From Rhizobium johnstonii 3841 (GTDB lineage: Bacteria > Pseudomonadota > Alphaproteobacteria > Rhizobiales > Rhizobiaceae): a stretch of DNA of 64,000 nt. Below are positions 53,399 through 62,257 of the stretch, piece by piece. The stretch lies in NCBI RefSeq assembly GCF_000009265.1, contig NC_008380.1:1555501-1619500 (forward strand), in the 5' to 3' direction. Below the pieces are notes generated by a model. It saw only the letters and a list, made by a program, of their open reading frames with translations. It ran no database searches and was not told the DNA's origin. The first letter of the stretch is position 1. Every line of letters begins with the position of its first letter. The position numbers were made by a program, and so were the translations under genes.

Positions 53399-53883
53399 GA
53401 GGTTTCTCCGAGGGGCCAATGTTGCGTGTCGTGGTCGGGGTGCTGATGGTTGCTTGCCGCGATCGTGTTCTCGCGCTCGGGCGTTTCAGGCTGTGGTTCC
53501 AGCGGCAGGCCGTCGAGCGCATGAAACCAGGACATCTTGCGGCCGGTGTTCGATTGCATCACCGGCTTGACCGCATCGGGATTGTCGAGTGAGCCGAGCG
53601 TGATGTTGATGAAGTCCGCTTCGGGAATATCGTAGAACAGCGGTGTGCCGCAATCACCGCAGAAACCGCGCCGCACCAGATCCGAGGACTGAAACCATTT
53701 CGGCGCGCCGCGCGTGAAGGTAAAATCGCTGCGCATCACGCCTGCAAGCGGCATGAAATAATTGCCCGCCGCCTTCTGGCACATGCGGCAATGGCAAAGA
53801 TGGGGATAGCCGAGTTCGCCTTTGGCGCGGTAACGCACCGCCCCGCACTGGCACCCGCCGCTTCTGTCCGCTTCCGCCGTCAT
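53395..53883 (-). CDS. GFA-family zinc protein, paralogue 2
   Basis: 162 residues from ATG 53883 with AAGGAG upstream. The motifs are [29 protein letters not shown] and [13 protein letters not shown], as in its neighbours, but overall sequence differs widely (about one third identity by eye, not calculated), so the duplication is not recent. The C-terminal part has the common HPDHDTQHWP ending, a feature shared by all three. Confidence 0.9.
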
Positions 53884-54356
53884 CTGAGCTCCTTGGATGG
53901 CCATGCCTGCGTCTCATGATCGGGATGCTGGTAGGAAACGAGTTCGAGCACAAAGGGGGCGGCTTGCGCATCCTCCTCCGTCCGGTGCCCCGGAAGTTCA
54001 TGCAGATGATCGACGAAACCGATCTTGCCCTCGATGCCGAATTGGACCAACGGCGGAAACGCCGAAGGATCGTCAAACGCGCCCGCGGCAATCGCCATTC
54101 CATCCGGCGCCTCATAGGTGAGCGGCGTGCCGCAATCGCCGCAGAAGCCGCGCTCGACGAAATTGGAAGAGCGGAATCTTTTCCGATCGCCGCGTGTCCA
54201 TTCGAAATCGGCGCTGCGCACCGAGACCAGCGGCGCATAATAAGCACCGAACGCCTTCTGGCACATGCGGCAATGACAGATCGACGAATCCTTGATGTCG
54301 CCGCTGACACGGAAACGGATCGCTCCGCATTGGCATCCGCCTGTATAGGTCGTCAT
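53880..54356 (-). CDS. GFA-family zinc protein, paralogue 1
   Basis: 158 residues from ATG 54356, which overlaps the cysS stop codon (ATGA) and follows GGGAGGTCAAGAG. The motifs are [29 protein letters not shown] and [13 protein letters not shown]. The tail reads [15 protein letters not shown]. The first of three tandem members of this family after cysS. Confidence 0.9.
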   Translation of the reverse strand: MTTYTGGCQCGAIRFRVSGDIKDSSICHCRMCQKAFGAYYAPLVSVRSADFEWTRGDRKRFRSSNFVERGFCGDCGTPLTYEAPDGMAIAAGAFDDPSAFPPLVQFGIEGKIGFVDHLHELPGHRTEEDAQAAPFVLELVSYQHPDHETQAWPSKELR

Positions 54357-55744
54357 CTCTTGACCTCCCACGTCGTCACGCGCTCGCCCGTCACCGCATC
54401 CTTGCCGTCCTTCAACTGGATGCCCTTCGCCGTCAGCTCGTCACGGATCTTGTCAGCCTCGGTGAAGTTCTTCGCCTTTAGCATTTCGAGACGCATTGCG
54501 ACCAGCGCATCGACCGCGGATGCGACGGCTTCATCGATCTCCATCTTTTTCGGCAACAGGCCCAGAAGGTCGGCCGTTGCGGCAAAGACAGCACGGGCTG
54601 TGGGATCCCCGTGGGCGGCCTGCGCCAGCGCATGCAGTGCCTGCACCGCCGCCACCGTATTGAGGTCGTCGGAAAGCGCGTTCAGCACGCTTTCATCGGG
54701 CGCAGCATCGCTGGCTTCAGCCGCCGGCCATTTGGCGAGCAGACGTTCGGCCTCTTCCAGTCGCTTGATCGAAAAATCGATCGGCTCGCGGTAATGCGTC
54801 ATCAGCATAGCAAGGCGCAGCACCTGTCCCGGCCATTTGCGGCCGCCGAAGGTTTCGGTCTGCAGCAACTCGTGGATGGTGACGAAATTGCCTTCGGATT
54901 TCGACATCTTGCGGCCCTCGACCTGCAGGAAGCCGTTATGCATCCAGACATTCGCCATCACCTCGGTGCCGTGGGCGCAGCGCGACTGGGCGATCTCGTT
55001 TTCATGATGCGGGAAGATCAGGTCCAACCCGCCGCCATGAATGTCGAAGACATCGCCGAGATAGCGCTTGCTCATCGCCGAGCATTCGATGTGCCAGCCG
55101 GGCCGGCCGCGGCCCCATGGGCTCTCCCAGCCGGGTTCGTTGTGGCTCGACAGCTTCCAGAGCACGAAATCGCCCGGGTTCTTCTTGTGCGCGTCGACGG
55201 CGATGCGGGCGCCGGCCTGCTGCTCGTCGAGCGGGCGCTTCGAAAGCTGACCGTAATCCGCCATGGATTTGGTGTCGAACAGCACTTCGCCCGATGCGAC
55301 ATAGGCATGGCCGTTGCCGATCAGCTTCTCGATGATTTCGGTCATCTCGACGATATTGTCGGTGGCGCGCGGTTCGAAGTTCGGCTCCAGGCAGCCGAGT
55401 TCGGCGACATCGGCGTGAAATTGCGTCTCGGTCTTTTCCGTGACCGCGCGGATCGCGTCGTTAAGCGGCAGGCCCGGATGGTCCCGAAGTGCGCGCGCAT
55501 TGATCTTGTCGTCGACGTCGGTGATGTTGCGGGCATAAGTGACGTGATCTTCGCCATAGACATAGCGCAGCAGCCGGAACAGCACGTCGAAGACGATGAC
55601 CGGCCGGGCATTGCCGATATGAGCGAAGTCATAGACGGTCGGGCCGCAGACATACATCCGGACATTGTTGGGATCGATCGGCGAAAACACCGATTTTTCC
55701 CGTGTCAGCGTGTTGTACAGCTTCAGTTCCGGCGTCGCGTCCAT
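54353..55744 (-). CDS. cysS: Cysteinyl-tRNA synthetase
   Basis: 463 residues. The class I signatures are a HIGH-type motif in [11 protein letters not shown] and KMSKS in [12 protein letters not shown], with the zinc ligand cysteine at [12 protein letters not shown] near residue 31 and the second part in [14 protein letters not shown]. It charges tRNA-Cys. It heads a run of five overlapping genes on the same strand with three GFA paralogues and pip. The start is ATG 55744 with GGGAG upstream. Confidence 0.97.
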   Translation of the reverse strand: MDATPELKLYNTLTREKSVFSPIDPNNVRMYVCGPTVYDFAHIGNARPVIVFDVLFRLLRYVYGEDHVTYARNITDVDDKINARALRDHPGLPLNDAIRAVTEKTETQFHADVAELGCLEPNFEPRATDNIVEMTEIIEKLIGNGHAYVASGEVLFDTKSMADYGQLSKRPLDEQQAGARIAVDAHKKNPGDFVLWKLSSHNEPGWESPWGRGRPGWHIECSAMSKRYLGDVFDIHGGGLDLIFPHHENEIAQSRCAHGTEVMANVWMHNGFLQVEGRKMSKSEGNFVTIHELLQTETFGGRKWPGQVLRLAMLMTHYREPIDFSIKRLEEAERLLAKWPAAEASDAAPDESVLNALSDDLNTVAAVQALHALAQAAHGDPTARAVFAATADLLGLLPKKMEIDEAVASAVDALVAMRLEMLKAKNFTEADKIRDELTAKGIQLKDGKDAVTGERVTTWEVKR

Positions 55745-56097
55745 TTCACTCTCCCAAATGCACGATCTGAAAAATATCGCGCCGGCGGACCGGGGCGTTT
55801 CGCATCTTGACTATTTGGGAGACGAAAACGGCCGGGCCAGCGCTCGCGCTAGCGAATAATCTTCCGGCAGATAATGCAGATAACCGTTTTCATGGCGGGT
55901 TTTATGGCCCGGTTCGCGCTTCCGGTCAAGGGGGCGAAGAGCGATCCAGCCGCATCAGGATCCATCCATCCGATGAATCGATTGCAGCAACCAACGTCTT
56001 TGAAACCAGTTGGCACGCCCTTGAAATTCGTCCGCCATTTTCGCGGCGCAAATCTCGCATAGCCGGTTGAGAAGTTGTGGCAAATAGGGAGGAAGGG
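55745..56097. other. 353-bp divergent gap between cysS and the GH25 gene
   Basis: It should hold the promoters of both flanking genes. A short inverted repeat, AGCGCTCGCGCTAGCG, lies around 55841-55856. The open frames crossing the gap have no ribosome-binding site or recognisable domain, so I call no gene here. Confidence 0.45.
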
Positions 56098-56847
56098 ATG
56101 CGGAAACTGGCCCGATCGACGATCGGAGCGACTGCAGTTCTGGTGGTCGCATTCGCGGCATATCTAGCATACGATTTCGGGATGCTCCGCTTCAACAATC
56201 CCTCTCTCAGCAACTATCCGATCCAAGGCATCGATGTCAGCCATCACCAGGGCGATATCGATTGGAAGGTTGTTGCCTCGCAGCCGAATGTCCGTTTCGC
56301 CTTCATGAAGGCGACCGAAGGCGGAGATCATCGGGATTCCAAGTTCGCCGACAACTGGCAGCGCGCTGGAGATGCGGGAGTGGTCCGGGGCGCTTATCAT
56401 TTCTTCACCTTTTGCCGCCCGGGCAAGGATCAGGCGCAGAATGTCCTGGCGACCGTGCCGAAGGAGCAGGGAACTCTGCCGATCGCCGTCGATCTGGAGT
56501 TTGTCGGCAATTGCAACAAAATCCCGACGCTCGAGGAGATGGTTGCCGAGGTGAATGCCTTCTTCACCGAGCTGAAAGGCACTTTTCCGGAGAAGCCTAT
56601 TTTCTACGTCACCCAGGAGTTCTTCGATCAATATCTGAAAGGCAATGAATCACGCTTCCCCGACCACTATCTGTGGCTGCGCAGCGTGTTCAGGGAGCCG
56701 AGGCAGGAAGAGTGCAGTCATTGGTCGATCTGGCAATTTGCCGATAACGGTACCTTGGACGGCATTCAGGGACCGGTTGACCTGAATGCGCTGTGCCCGT
56801 CGGAAGTGGGCCTGGCCCATCTGTTCCCAGCCGTTGCAGCGAACTGA
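56098..56847 (+). CDS. Glycoside hydrolase family 25 lysozyme, membrane-anchored
   Basis: 249 residues from ATG 56098 (MRKLARSTIGATAVLVVAFA), preceded by GGGAGGAAGG. A single N-terminal hydrophobic segment (~residues 9-28) acts as signal anchor. The GH25 fold is seen in GIDVSHHQGDIDWKVVA with the first catalytic-site aspartate, FAFMKATEGGDHRD, GAYHFFTFCRPG, the second acidic pair in AVDLEFVGN, and WSIWQFADNGTLDGI at the end. It is a muramidase or related peptidoglycan hydrolase facing the periplasm. The stop lies within an exact 18-bp tandem duplication. Confidence 0.92.
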   Translation: MRKLARSTIGATAVLVVAFAAYLAYDFGMLRFNNPSLSNYPIQGIDVSHHQGDIDWKVVASQPNVRFAFMKATEGGDHRDSKFADNWQRAGDAGVVRGAYHFFTFCRPGKDQAQNVLATVPKEQGTLPIAVDLEFVGNCNKIPTLEEMVAEVNAFFTELKGTFPEKPIFYVTQEFFDQYLKGNESRFPDHYLWLRSVFREPRQEECSHWSIWQFADNGTLDGIQGPVDLNALCPSEVGLAHLFPAVAAN

Positions 56848-56879
56848 AACGTCCGGCCTATCTGAAACGTCCGGCCTAT
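56844..56879. repeat. Exact 18-bp tandem duplication between convergent stop codons
   Basis: CTGAAACGTCCGGCCTAT occurs at 56844-56861 and 56862-56879 with no mismatch. The first copy contains the TGA stop of the GH25 gene and the second contains the TAG stop (plus-strand CTA) of the SDR gene. Each unit thus carries both stop signals. Confidence 0.9.
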
Positions 56880-57616
56880 TCAGGCAGGCGGTAATCGACG
56901 AGCTTGTTCTCCCGGACGATGAACAGCTTGCCCGTCTCGGTCACACCAGGCCCCAGCAACGGCAGGATCGCCTTTGCGACCTCGGAGGGATGCGGCAGCG
57001 TCTGCGGATCTTCGCCCGGCACCGCCTGCGCCCGCATCGCAGTGCGTGTCGCCCCCGGATCGACGCTGGTGACCCGCAGCGGTGTGCTTTGACTTTCGCC
57101 GGCCCATGTGCGTGCCAGCGCCTCGACCGCAGCCTTGGAAGCGGAATAGGCGCCCCAGAAGGGGCGGCACTTGTGGGCAGCACCCGAAGAGATGATCACC
57201 GCGCGGCCGGCATCCGAGCGGGCCAACAACGGGTCGACCGAGCGGATCAGTCGCCATGTCGCGGTGACGTTGATGGTCATCACCTTCTCGAACACTTTCG
57301 CTTCGATATGGCCGATCGGCGAAATGACGCCGAGCACGCCGGCATTGGCGACGAGGATGTCGAGCTTGCCCCAGCGCTCGAAGATCGAGCCGCCGAGCGC
57401 GTCGATCGCATTCATGTCGGCAAGGTCGAAGGGCACGAGCGTCGCCGTGCCGCCGATGGCCTTGATCGCATCGTCGAGGTCCTCGAGTCCGCCGACTGTG
57501 CGTGCGCAGGCAATCACATGGGCGCCGGCTTTGGCAAGTTCCAGCGCCGTGAAATAGCCGATACCGCGCGACGCACCGGTGACGAGTGCGATCTTGCCCT
57601 CAAGATTGATATTCAT
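56876..57616 (-). CDS. Short-chain dehydrogenase/reductase
   Basis: 246 residues from ATG 57616; the longer frame to 57673 runs through a hairpin. The classical SDR motifs are TGASRGIG (residues ~13-20) for NAD(P) binding, the NAG motif in ILVANAGVLG, and the active site with serine in VIISSGAAH and Y-x3-K in YSASKAAVE. The substrate is unknown. It is convergent with the GH25 gene and lies downstream of purF on the same strand, perhaps in the same transcript. Confidence 0.92.
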   Translation of the reverse strand: MNINLEGKIALVTGASRGIGYFTALELAKAGAHVIACARTVGGLEDLDDAIKAIGGTATLVPFDLADMNAIDALGGSIFERWGKLDILVANAGVLGVISPIGHIEAKVFEKVMTINVTATWRLIRSVDPLLARSDAGRAVIISSGAAHKCRPFWGAYSASKAAVEALARTWAGESQSTPLRVTSVDPGATRTAMRAQAVPGEDPQTLPHPSEVAKAILPLLGPGVTETGKLFIVRENKLVDYRLPE

Positions 57617-57641
57617 GATGTCGTGTTCCCTCACGAAGGGA

Positions 57642-57662
57642 GAGGGGTGCGATGCACCCCTC
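57642..57662 (-). terminator. Hairpin in the purF-SDR gap
   Basis: GAGGGGTGC (57642-57650), loop GAT, GCACCCCTC (57654-57662): a perfect 9-bp stem between purF and the SDR gene. There is no T tract, so it may be a processing or stability hairpin rather than a terminator. Confidence 0.4.
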
Positions 57663-57694
57663 GGGATGGACAATGAAAAAACCGGCGCGCCGTG

Positions 57695-59185
57695 TCAGCC
57701 GTTGCTGGCAAGCATGGAAATCTTGTTGCCCATGGACTCGCCGTTCTTGTCGAGCAGGCGGGTCGGATAGTCGCCGGTGAAATAATGGTCGGTGAACTGC
57801 GGCCGGACCGGATTGCGATCCTCGCCGCCAACGGCGCGATAGAGGCCGTCGATCGACAGGAAGGCGAGCGAATCCGCACCGATATATTTCGCCATGGCTT
57901 CGACATCGGCATATTGGTTTGCCAGCAGCTTGTCTGCGTCAGGCGTGTCGATGCCGTAGAAATCCGGGAAGAAGATCATCGGGCTCGCGACGCGGACATG
58001 GACTTCGCGCGCCCCGGCTTCACGGATCATCTGGACGATCTTGAGAGACGTCGTGCCACGCACGATGGAATCATCGACCAGCACCACGCGCTTGCCTTCG
58101 ATCATCGCCCGGTTGGCCGAATGCTTCAGCTTCACGCCGAAGGCGCGAATCTGCTGCGTCGGCTCGATGAAGGTGCGCCCGACATAATGGTTGCGGATGA
58201 TGCCGTATTCGAAGGGAATGCCGCTCTGCTGAGCATAGCCGAGCGCCGCAGGTGTGCCGCCATCCGGCACCGGCACGATCACGTCGGCATCGACGGGCGA
58301 TTCCTTGGCAAGGTTCATGCCCATGCTCTTGCGCGTCGTATAGACGTTGCGGCCGCCGACAACCGAATCCGGGCGGGCGAAATAGACATATTCGAACAGG
58401 CAGAGGCGCTCCGGCTGTGGCTTGCTGGGCTTGCGCGCATCGATGCTGATCGAGCCGTCAGGCTGGATTTCGCAGATGACGACTTCGCCGTTCTCAACGT
58501 CGCGGATGAACTTGGCGCCGATAATGTCGAGCGCGCAGGTCTCCGAGCAGAAGATCGGCTTGCCGTCGAGTTCGCCCATGACCAGCGGGCGGATGCCGGT
58601 CGGGTCGCGCGCGGCAATCAGCTTGGTGCGCGTCATGGCGAGCATCGAATAGCCGCCTTCCATCTGACGAATGGCGTCGATGAAGCGGTCGGACGTGGAA
58701 GCATGGCGGGAACGGGCGATGAGGTGGAGGACGACTTCGGTATCGGAGGTCGACTGACAGATGGCGCCGGTCGCGATGATCTGGCGGCGCAGCGTCAGGC
58801 CGTTGGTGAAATTGCCGTTATGGGCAATGGCGATGCCGCCTTCTTCCAGTTCGGCAAAGAGCGGCTGCACATTGCGCATGGCCACTTCGCCGGTTGTCGA
58901 GTAGCGGGTATGACCGATCGTAATGCTGCCGGGCAGGCGGGCAAGCGTCATCGGATTGGTATAGTGGTCACCGACGAGACCCATGTGGCGCTCTTGATAA
59001 AAGCGCTTGCCGTCGAAGGAGACGATGCCGGCCGCTTCCTGTCCGCGGTGCTGCAAGGCATGCAGGCCGAGAGCCGTGAGCGCGGCGGCATCGGGATGTC
59101 CCAAAATTCCGAAAACCCCGCATTCTTCATGCAGCGTATCTCCGTCGAGCGGATCGTCGGTCGGGAAGGAATGGGACTGGTTCAT
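57695..59185 (-). CDS. purF: Amidophosphoribosyltransferase
   Basis: 496 residues. It is the first committed enzyme of purine synthesis, making phosphoribosylamine from PRPP and glutamine. A 21-residue propeptide precedes the catalytic Cys22 (HEECGVFGI), so it must be processed. The N-terminal glutaminase domain has GHTRYSTTG and HNGNFTN; the C-terminal phosphoribosyltransferase domain has the PRPP loop KRVVLVDDSIVRGTTS. The leftward order cvpA - purF is common in bacteria. Confidence 0.97.
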   Translation of the reverse strand: MNQSHSFPTDDPLDGDTLHEECGVFGILGHPDAAALTALGLHALQHRGQEAAGIVSFDGKRFYQERHMGLVGDHYTNPMTLARLPGSITIGHTRYSTTGEVAMRNVQPLFAELEEGGIAIAHNGNFTNGLTLRRQIIATGAICQSTSDTEVVLHLIARSRHASTSDRFIDAIRQMEGGYSMLAMTRTKLIAARDPTGIRPLVMGELDGKPIFCSETCALDIIGAKFIRDVENGEVVICEIQPDGSISIDARKPSKPQPERLCLFEYVYFARPDSVVGGRNVYTTRKSMGMNLAKESPVDADVIVPVPDGGTPAALGYAQQSGIPFEYGIIRNHYVGRTFIEPTQQIRAFGVKLKHSANRAMIEGKRVVLVDDSIVRGTTSLKIVQMIREAGAREVHVRVASPMIFFPDFYGIDTPDADKLLANQYADVEAMAKYIGADSLAFLSIDGLYRAVGGEDRNPVRPQFTDHYFTGDYPTRLLDKNGESMGNKISMLASNG

Positions 59186-59333
59186 TTCTGCGGGCCTCTG
59201 CTCTCACAAGAATGGATCGGCATTTCCAGAAATAGCTGAGCCCGGCGGAGCTGGAATGCCCGGCCGGACCCTCATTTCATGTTCCGCTCAAATGGCAATT
59301 GCCGGAAGGCGGGTCAAGCTCTTGAACACTGTG

Positions 59334-59960
59334 TCAATTCGCCGGCTGCTGTGCGCCGTCTGCTGGCGCGGTCGGTGCGTCTTCCGCCGGAGCCTGGTCG
59401 CCCGTCGGCGGAGTGGTACCTCCAGCGCCCTGTGCCGGCGGCTGCAACTTATCACGGATGCTTTCCGGTATCATCTGGGCAAATTGCTCCGGCAGAACCG
59501 ATTTCAGCTTCACGACCATCGAATCCAGGAAGGGCTTCGACTTCGCTTCGTTGACCCAGGCCGGACGGTGGTCGACGTCGACGAGCCAATTCCAAAAGGC
59601 GACGGCGACGACCAGGAGCAGCACACCGCGCGCCGCCCCGAACAGGAAACCGAGCGTACGGTCGAGAGCGCCGACACGGCTGTCGATGATGAAATCGGCG
59701 ATCTTCATCGTGATGAAGGAGATGACGATGAGCGCGATCAGGAAGACGACCGCTGCCGAACCGACGATCGCGATGCGGTCGTCATCGGTATATTTCTTCG
59801 CATAGGGCAGCAGGTACGGATAGAGGTAATAGGCAGCGGCGGCCGAACCACCCCAGCTCGCGATCGAAAGGATCTCGCGCGAAAACCCGCGGACCATCGC
59901 CAGCACGGCGGAGAAGAGCACGACGCCGATGACAATACCGTCGAAAATCGTAATGGGCAT
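59334..59960 (-). CDS. cvpA: CvpA family membrane protein
   Basis: 208 residues. The N-terminal ~165 residues hold four hydrophobic segments with the CvpA pattern (FDGIVIGVVLFSAVLAMVRGFSREILSI and LDRTLGFLFGAARGVLLL). The C-terminal tail is Pro/Ala/Thr rich and acidic, likely disordered. It is an inner-membrane protein; the name comes from colicin V production in E. coli, and the mechanism is not well defined. It lies upstream of purF and downstream of radA on the same strand. Confidence 0.93.
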   Translation of the reverse strand: MPITIFDGIVIGVVLFSAVLAMVRGFSREILSIASWGGSAAAAYYLYPYLLPYAKKYTDDDRIAIVGSAAVVFLIALIVISFITMKIADFIIDSRVGALDRTLGFLFGAARGVLLLVVAVAFWNWLVDVDHRPAWVNEAKSKPFLDSMVVKLKSVLPEQFAQMIPESIRDKLQPPAQGAGGTTPPTGDQAPAEDAPTAPADGAQQPAN

Positions 59961-60049
59961 GTAAATTCAACTCCAGGACTGCCGCTTGGCGGCCGTGTCG
60001 TGCCTTATCGTGTGCTCCTATATCATCACCATTCCTGGCAATGAAAGGA

Positions 60050-61450
60050 TCAAACGTCGTCTTCCACACGCAGCGCCCCCTTCGATCCGGCGATGCGCGC
60101 GACCAGATCCGGCAGACTTCCGACTTCGCTCCAGCGCCCGCCGGAGCCCTTCGGCAGTTCGGCGGAGGCGGATGGAAGCAGTGCTGCAGAAAAACCCAGC
60201 TTCTCGGCTTCCTTGAGGCGCTGGGCGGTGTGCGCAACCGGCCGGATGGCGCCCGACAGGCTGACTTCGCCGAAATAGACGCAATCGGCGGGAAGGGCAA
60301 TACCGGCAAGCGAGGAAACGAGTGCCGAGGCGACGGCAAGATCGGCCGCCGGTTCGGAGATGCGGTAACCGCCGGCGACGTTGAGGTAGACATCGTGCTG
60401 GCCGAGCCGGAGGCCGCAATGGGCCTCAAGCACTGCGAGGATCATCGACAGCCTGGCCGAATCCCAGCCGACCACGGCGCGCCGTGGCGTGCCGAGTGAG
60501 GTCGGCGCCACCAGCGCCTGCACCTCGACGAGAATGGGACGCGTGCCCTCCATGCCGGCAAAGACGGCAGCGCCCGGCGATTTCTCGTTGCGTTCGCCGA
60601 GGAAGAGTTCCGAGGGGTTGGCGACTTCGCGTAAGCCTTTGTCTGACATTTCGAAGACGCCGATCTCGTCGGTCGGGCCGAAGCGGTTCTTGACCGTGCG
60701 CAGGATGCGGTAGTGATGGCCGCGATCGCCTTCGAAATAGAGCACGGCATCGACCATGTGCTCGACGACGCGTGGCCCGGCGATCTGCCCGTCCTTGGTC
60801 ACGTGGCCGACGAGCACCATGGCGGCCCCCGTCTGCTTGGCGAAACGGATCATTGCCTGGACGCCGGTGCGCACCTGCGTCACCGTTCCCGGCGCGGATT
60901 CGGCAAGTTCGCTCCATAGCGTCTGGATGGAATCGATGATGACGAGGTCCGGCCGCTTGCCCTCGGCGAGCGTCGCCAGAATATCCTCGACATTGGTTTC
61001 GGCCGCCAGCATCACATCGGTATCGGCAGCTGCAAGGCGTTGCGCCCGCAGCCGGACCTGCGCCACGGCTTCTTCGCCGGAGACGTAGATGATCTTGTGG
61101 CCGCGCCGCGCAAGGGCGGCGGCTGCCTGCATCAGCAGCGTCGATTTGCCGATGCCGGGATCGCCGCCGATCAGCACCGCCGACCCGCGCACGAAGCCGC
61201 CGCCGAGCGCCCGGTCGAGTTCCGACATGGCGGTATGGATGCGCGGCGCCTCCTCGATCTCGCCGGAGAGCGCCGTCAGCGCCACCGGGCGGCCCTTCTT
61301 CGGCGTCTTGCCGGGACCGGAGCCGATCCCGCCCATCGGGTCTTCCTCGACGATGGTGTTCCACTCGCCGCAGTTCTCGCATTTGCCGGCCCAGCGGTTA
61401 TGAACCGTGCCGCAACTCTGGCAGATGAATTGTGTCCTGGCCTTCGCCAT
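60050..61450 (-). CDS. radA: DNA repair protein RadA
   Basis: 466 residues from ATG 61450. The N-terminal C4 zinc finger (CQSCGTVHNRW ... GKCENCGEW) is followed by a RecA-like ATPase with Walker A GGDPGIGKST and the RadA-specific KNRFG motif (TVKNRFGPTDEIG), then a Lon-protease-like C-terminal domain (LSGAIRPVAHTAQRLKEA). It helps branch migration during recombination. A possible 37-codon upstream frame ends 11 bp before the start. Confidence 0.97.
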   Translation of the reverse strand: MAKARTQFICQSCGTVHNRWAGKCENCGEWNTIVEEDPMGGIGSGPGKTPKKGRPVALTALSGEIEEAPRIHTAMSELDRALGGGFVRGSAVLIGGDPGIGKSTLLMQAAAALARRGHKIIYVSGEEAVAQVRLRAQRLAAADTDVMLAAETNVEDILATLAEGKRPDLVIIDSIQTLWSELAESAPGTVTQVRTGVQAMIRFAKQTGAAMVLVGHVTKDGQIAGPRVVEHMVDAVLYFEGDRGHHYRILRTVKNRFGPTDEIGVFEMSDKGLREVANPSELFLGERNEKSPGAAVFAGMEGTRPILVEVQALVAPTSLGTPRRAVVGWDSARLSMILAVLEAHCGLRLGQHDVYLNVAGGYRISEPAADLAVASALVSSLAGIALPADCVYFGEVSLSGAIRPVAHTAQRLKEAEKLGFSAALLPSASAELPKGSGGRWSEVGSLPDLVARIAGSKGALRVEDDV

Positions 61451-61461
61451 CAATTACTCTT

Positions 61462-61575
61462 TCAGTCCGGGTTCCCGAGCGAAGCGACGCGCCGCTTCAC
61501 CGAATCATTGTCGTGCTTGAGATAATGGCTATCGCGACGGATCAAAACTAATGATTTCCCCATCAGCGCACCCAT
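61462..61575 (-). CDS. Possible small ORF just upstream of radA (37 aa)
   Basis: ATG 61575 is preceded by AAGGATAGGC, a good ribosome-binding site, and the frame encodes MGALMGKSLVLIRRDSHYLK followed by HDNDSVKRRVASLGNPD. It stops 11 bp before the radA start on the same strand. It could be a leader peptide or a small gene; conservation is unknown to me. Codon use contains several AT-rich codons, unlike radA, which argues for caution. Confidence 0.3.
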   Translation of the reverse strand: MGALMGKSLVLIRRDSHYLKHDNDSVKRRVASLGNPD

Positions 61576-61613
61576 GCCTATCCTTTGCTTCTGCTTATCT
61601 GGAATGATGGAAG

Positions 61614-62249
61614 ATGTTCGATTATTCGTTTGCGCACTGGCTTGCATTTCTGTCGGCGGCGGTTCTGCTCAATCTCTCGCCCGGTCCCGACATCGCCTTC
61701 ATCCTCGGTCACACGATGAGAAGCGGAAAACGTGCCGGTTTTTCCGCGCTGTTCGGCGTCTGGTCCGGCGCCTGTCTGCATGTGCTGATGGCTGCACTCG
61801 GCCTCTCAGCCATACTTGCCACTTCCGCCGTCGCCTTCTCCACGGTCAAATGGATCGGCGCCGCCTATCTCGTCTGGCTGGGCATTCAGGCTTTGCGCTC
61901 TGGCGGCGGCAATGGCCTGATAAAGGCCGCCGGTGAAAGTTTGTCGGTGGCAAGGATCTACCGGCAGGGAATTTTGGTGTCGCTGCTCAATCCGAAAGTG
62001 GCGATATTCTTCCTGGCCTTCCTGCCGCAATTCGTCGTCGAAGGGGGAGGGCCGGCATGGGCACAGCTCATGCTGCATGGCGGGCTCATCATCGTCGTTG
62101 CCGCCTTCATCGAACCACCGCTCGTCCTTCTCGGAGGGCGCCTTGCTAACGCGATCAGGCATAATCAAAAAATCGGACTATGGCTCGATCGCGGCCTCGG
62201 TGCGCTTTTCCTCGCGCTCGGTGTCCGTCTCGCCCTCAGCAGCCGCTGA
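61614..62249 (+). CDS. LysE/RhtB-family amino acid exporter
   Basis: 211 residues. Six transmembrane segments with the family signature LSPGPDIAFILGHTMRSGKRAGF near residues 22-44, and a positive loop at the expected place. RhtB-type exporters pump out amino acids such as threonine, homoserine or lysine; the substrate is not known here. ATG 61614 follows GGAATGATGGAAG. It is convergent with alr. Confidence 0.92.
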   Translation: MFDYSFAHWLAFLSAAVLLNLSPGPDIAFILGHTMRSGKRAGFSALFGVWSGACLHVLMAALGLSAILATSAVAFSTVKWIGAAYLVWLGIQALRSGGGNGLIKAAGESLSVARIYRQGILVSLLNPKVAIFFLAFLPQFVVEGGGPAWAQLMLHGGLIIVVAAFIEPPLVLLGGRLANAIRHNQKIGLWLDRGLGALFLALGVRLALSSR

Positions 62250-62257
62250 GAGGAAGG

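Noticed and set aside
55874..56062. 62-codon ORF in the cysS-GH25 gap
   Set aside because: No ribosome-binding site or domain; it lies in the divergent promoter region.
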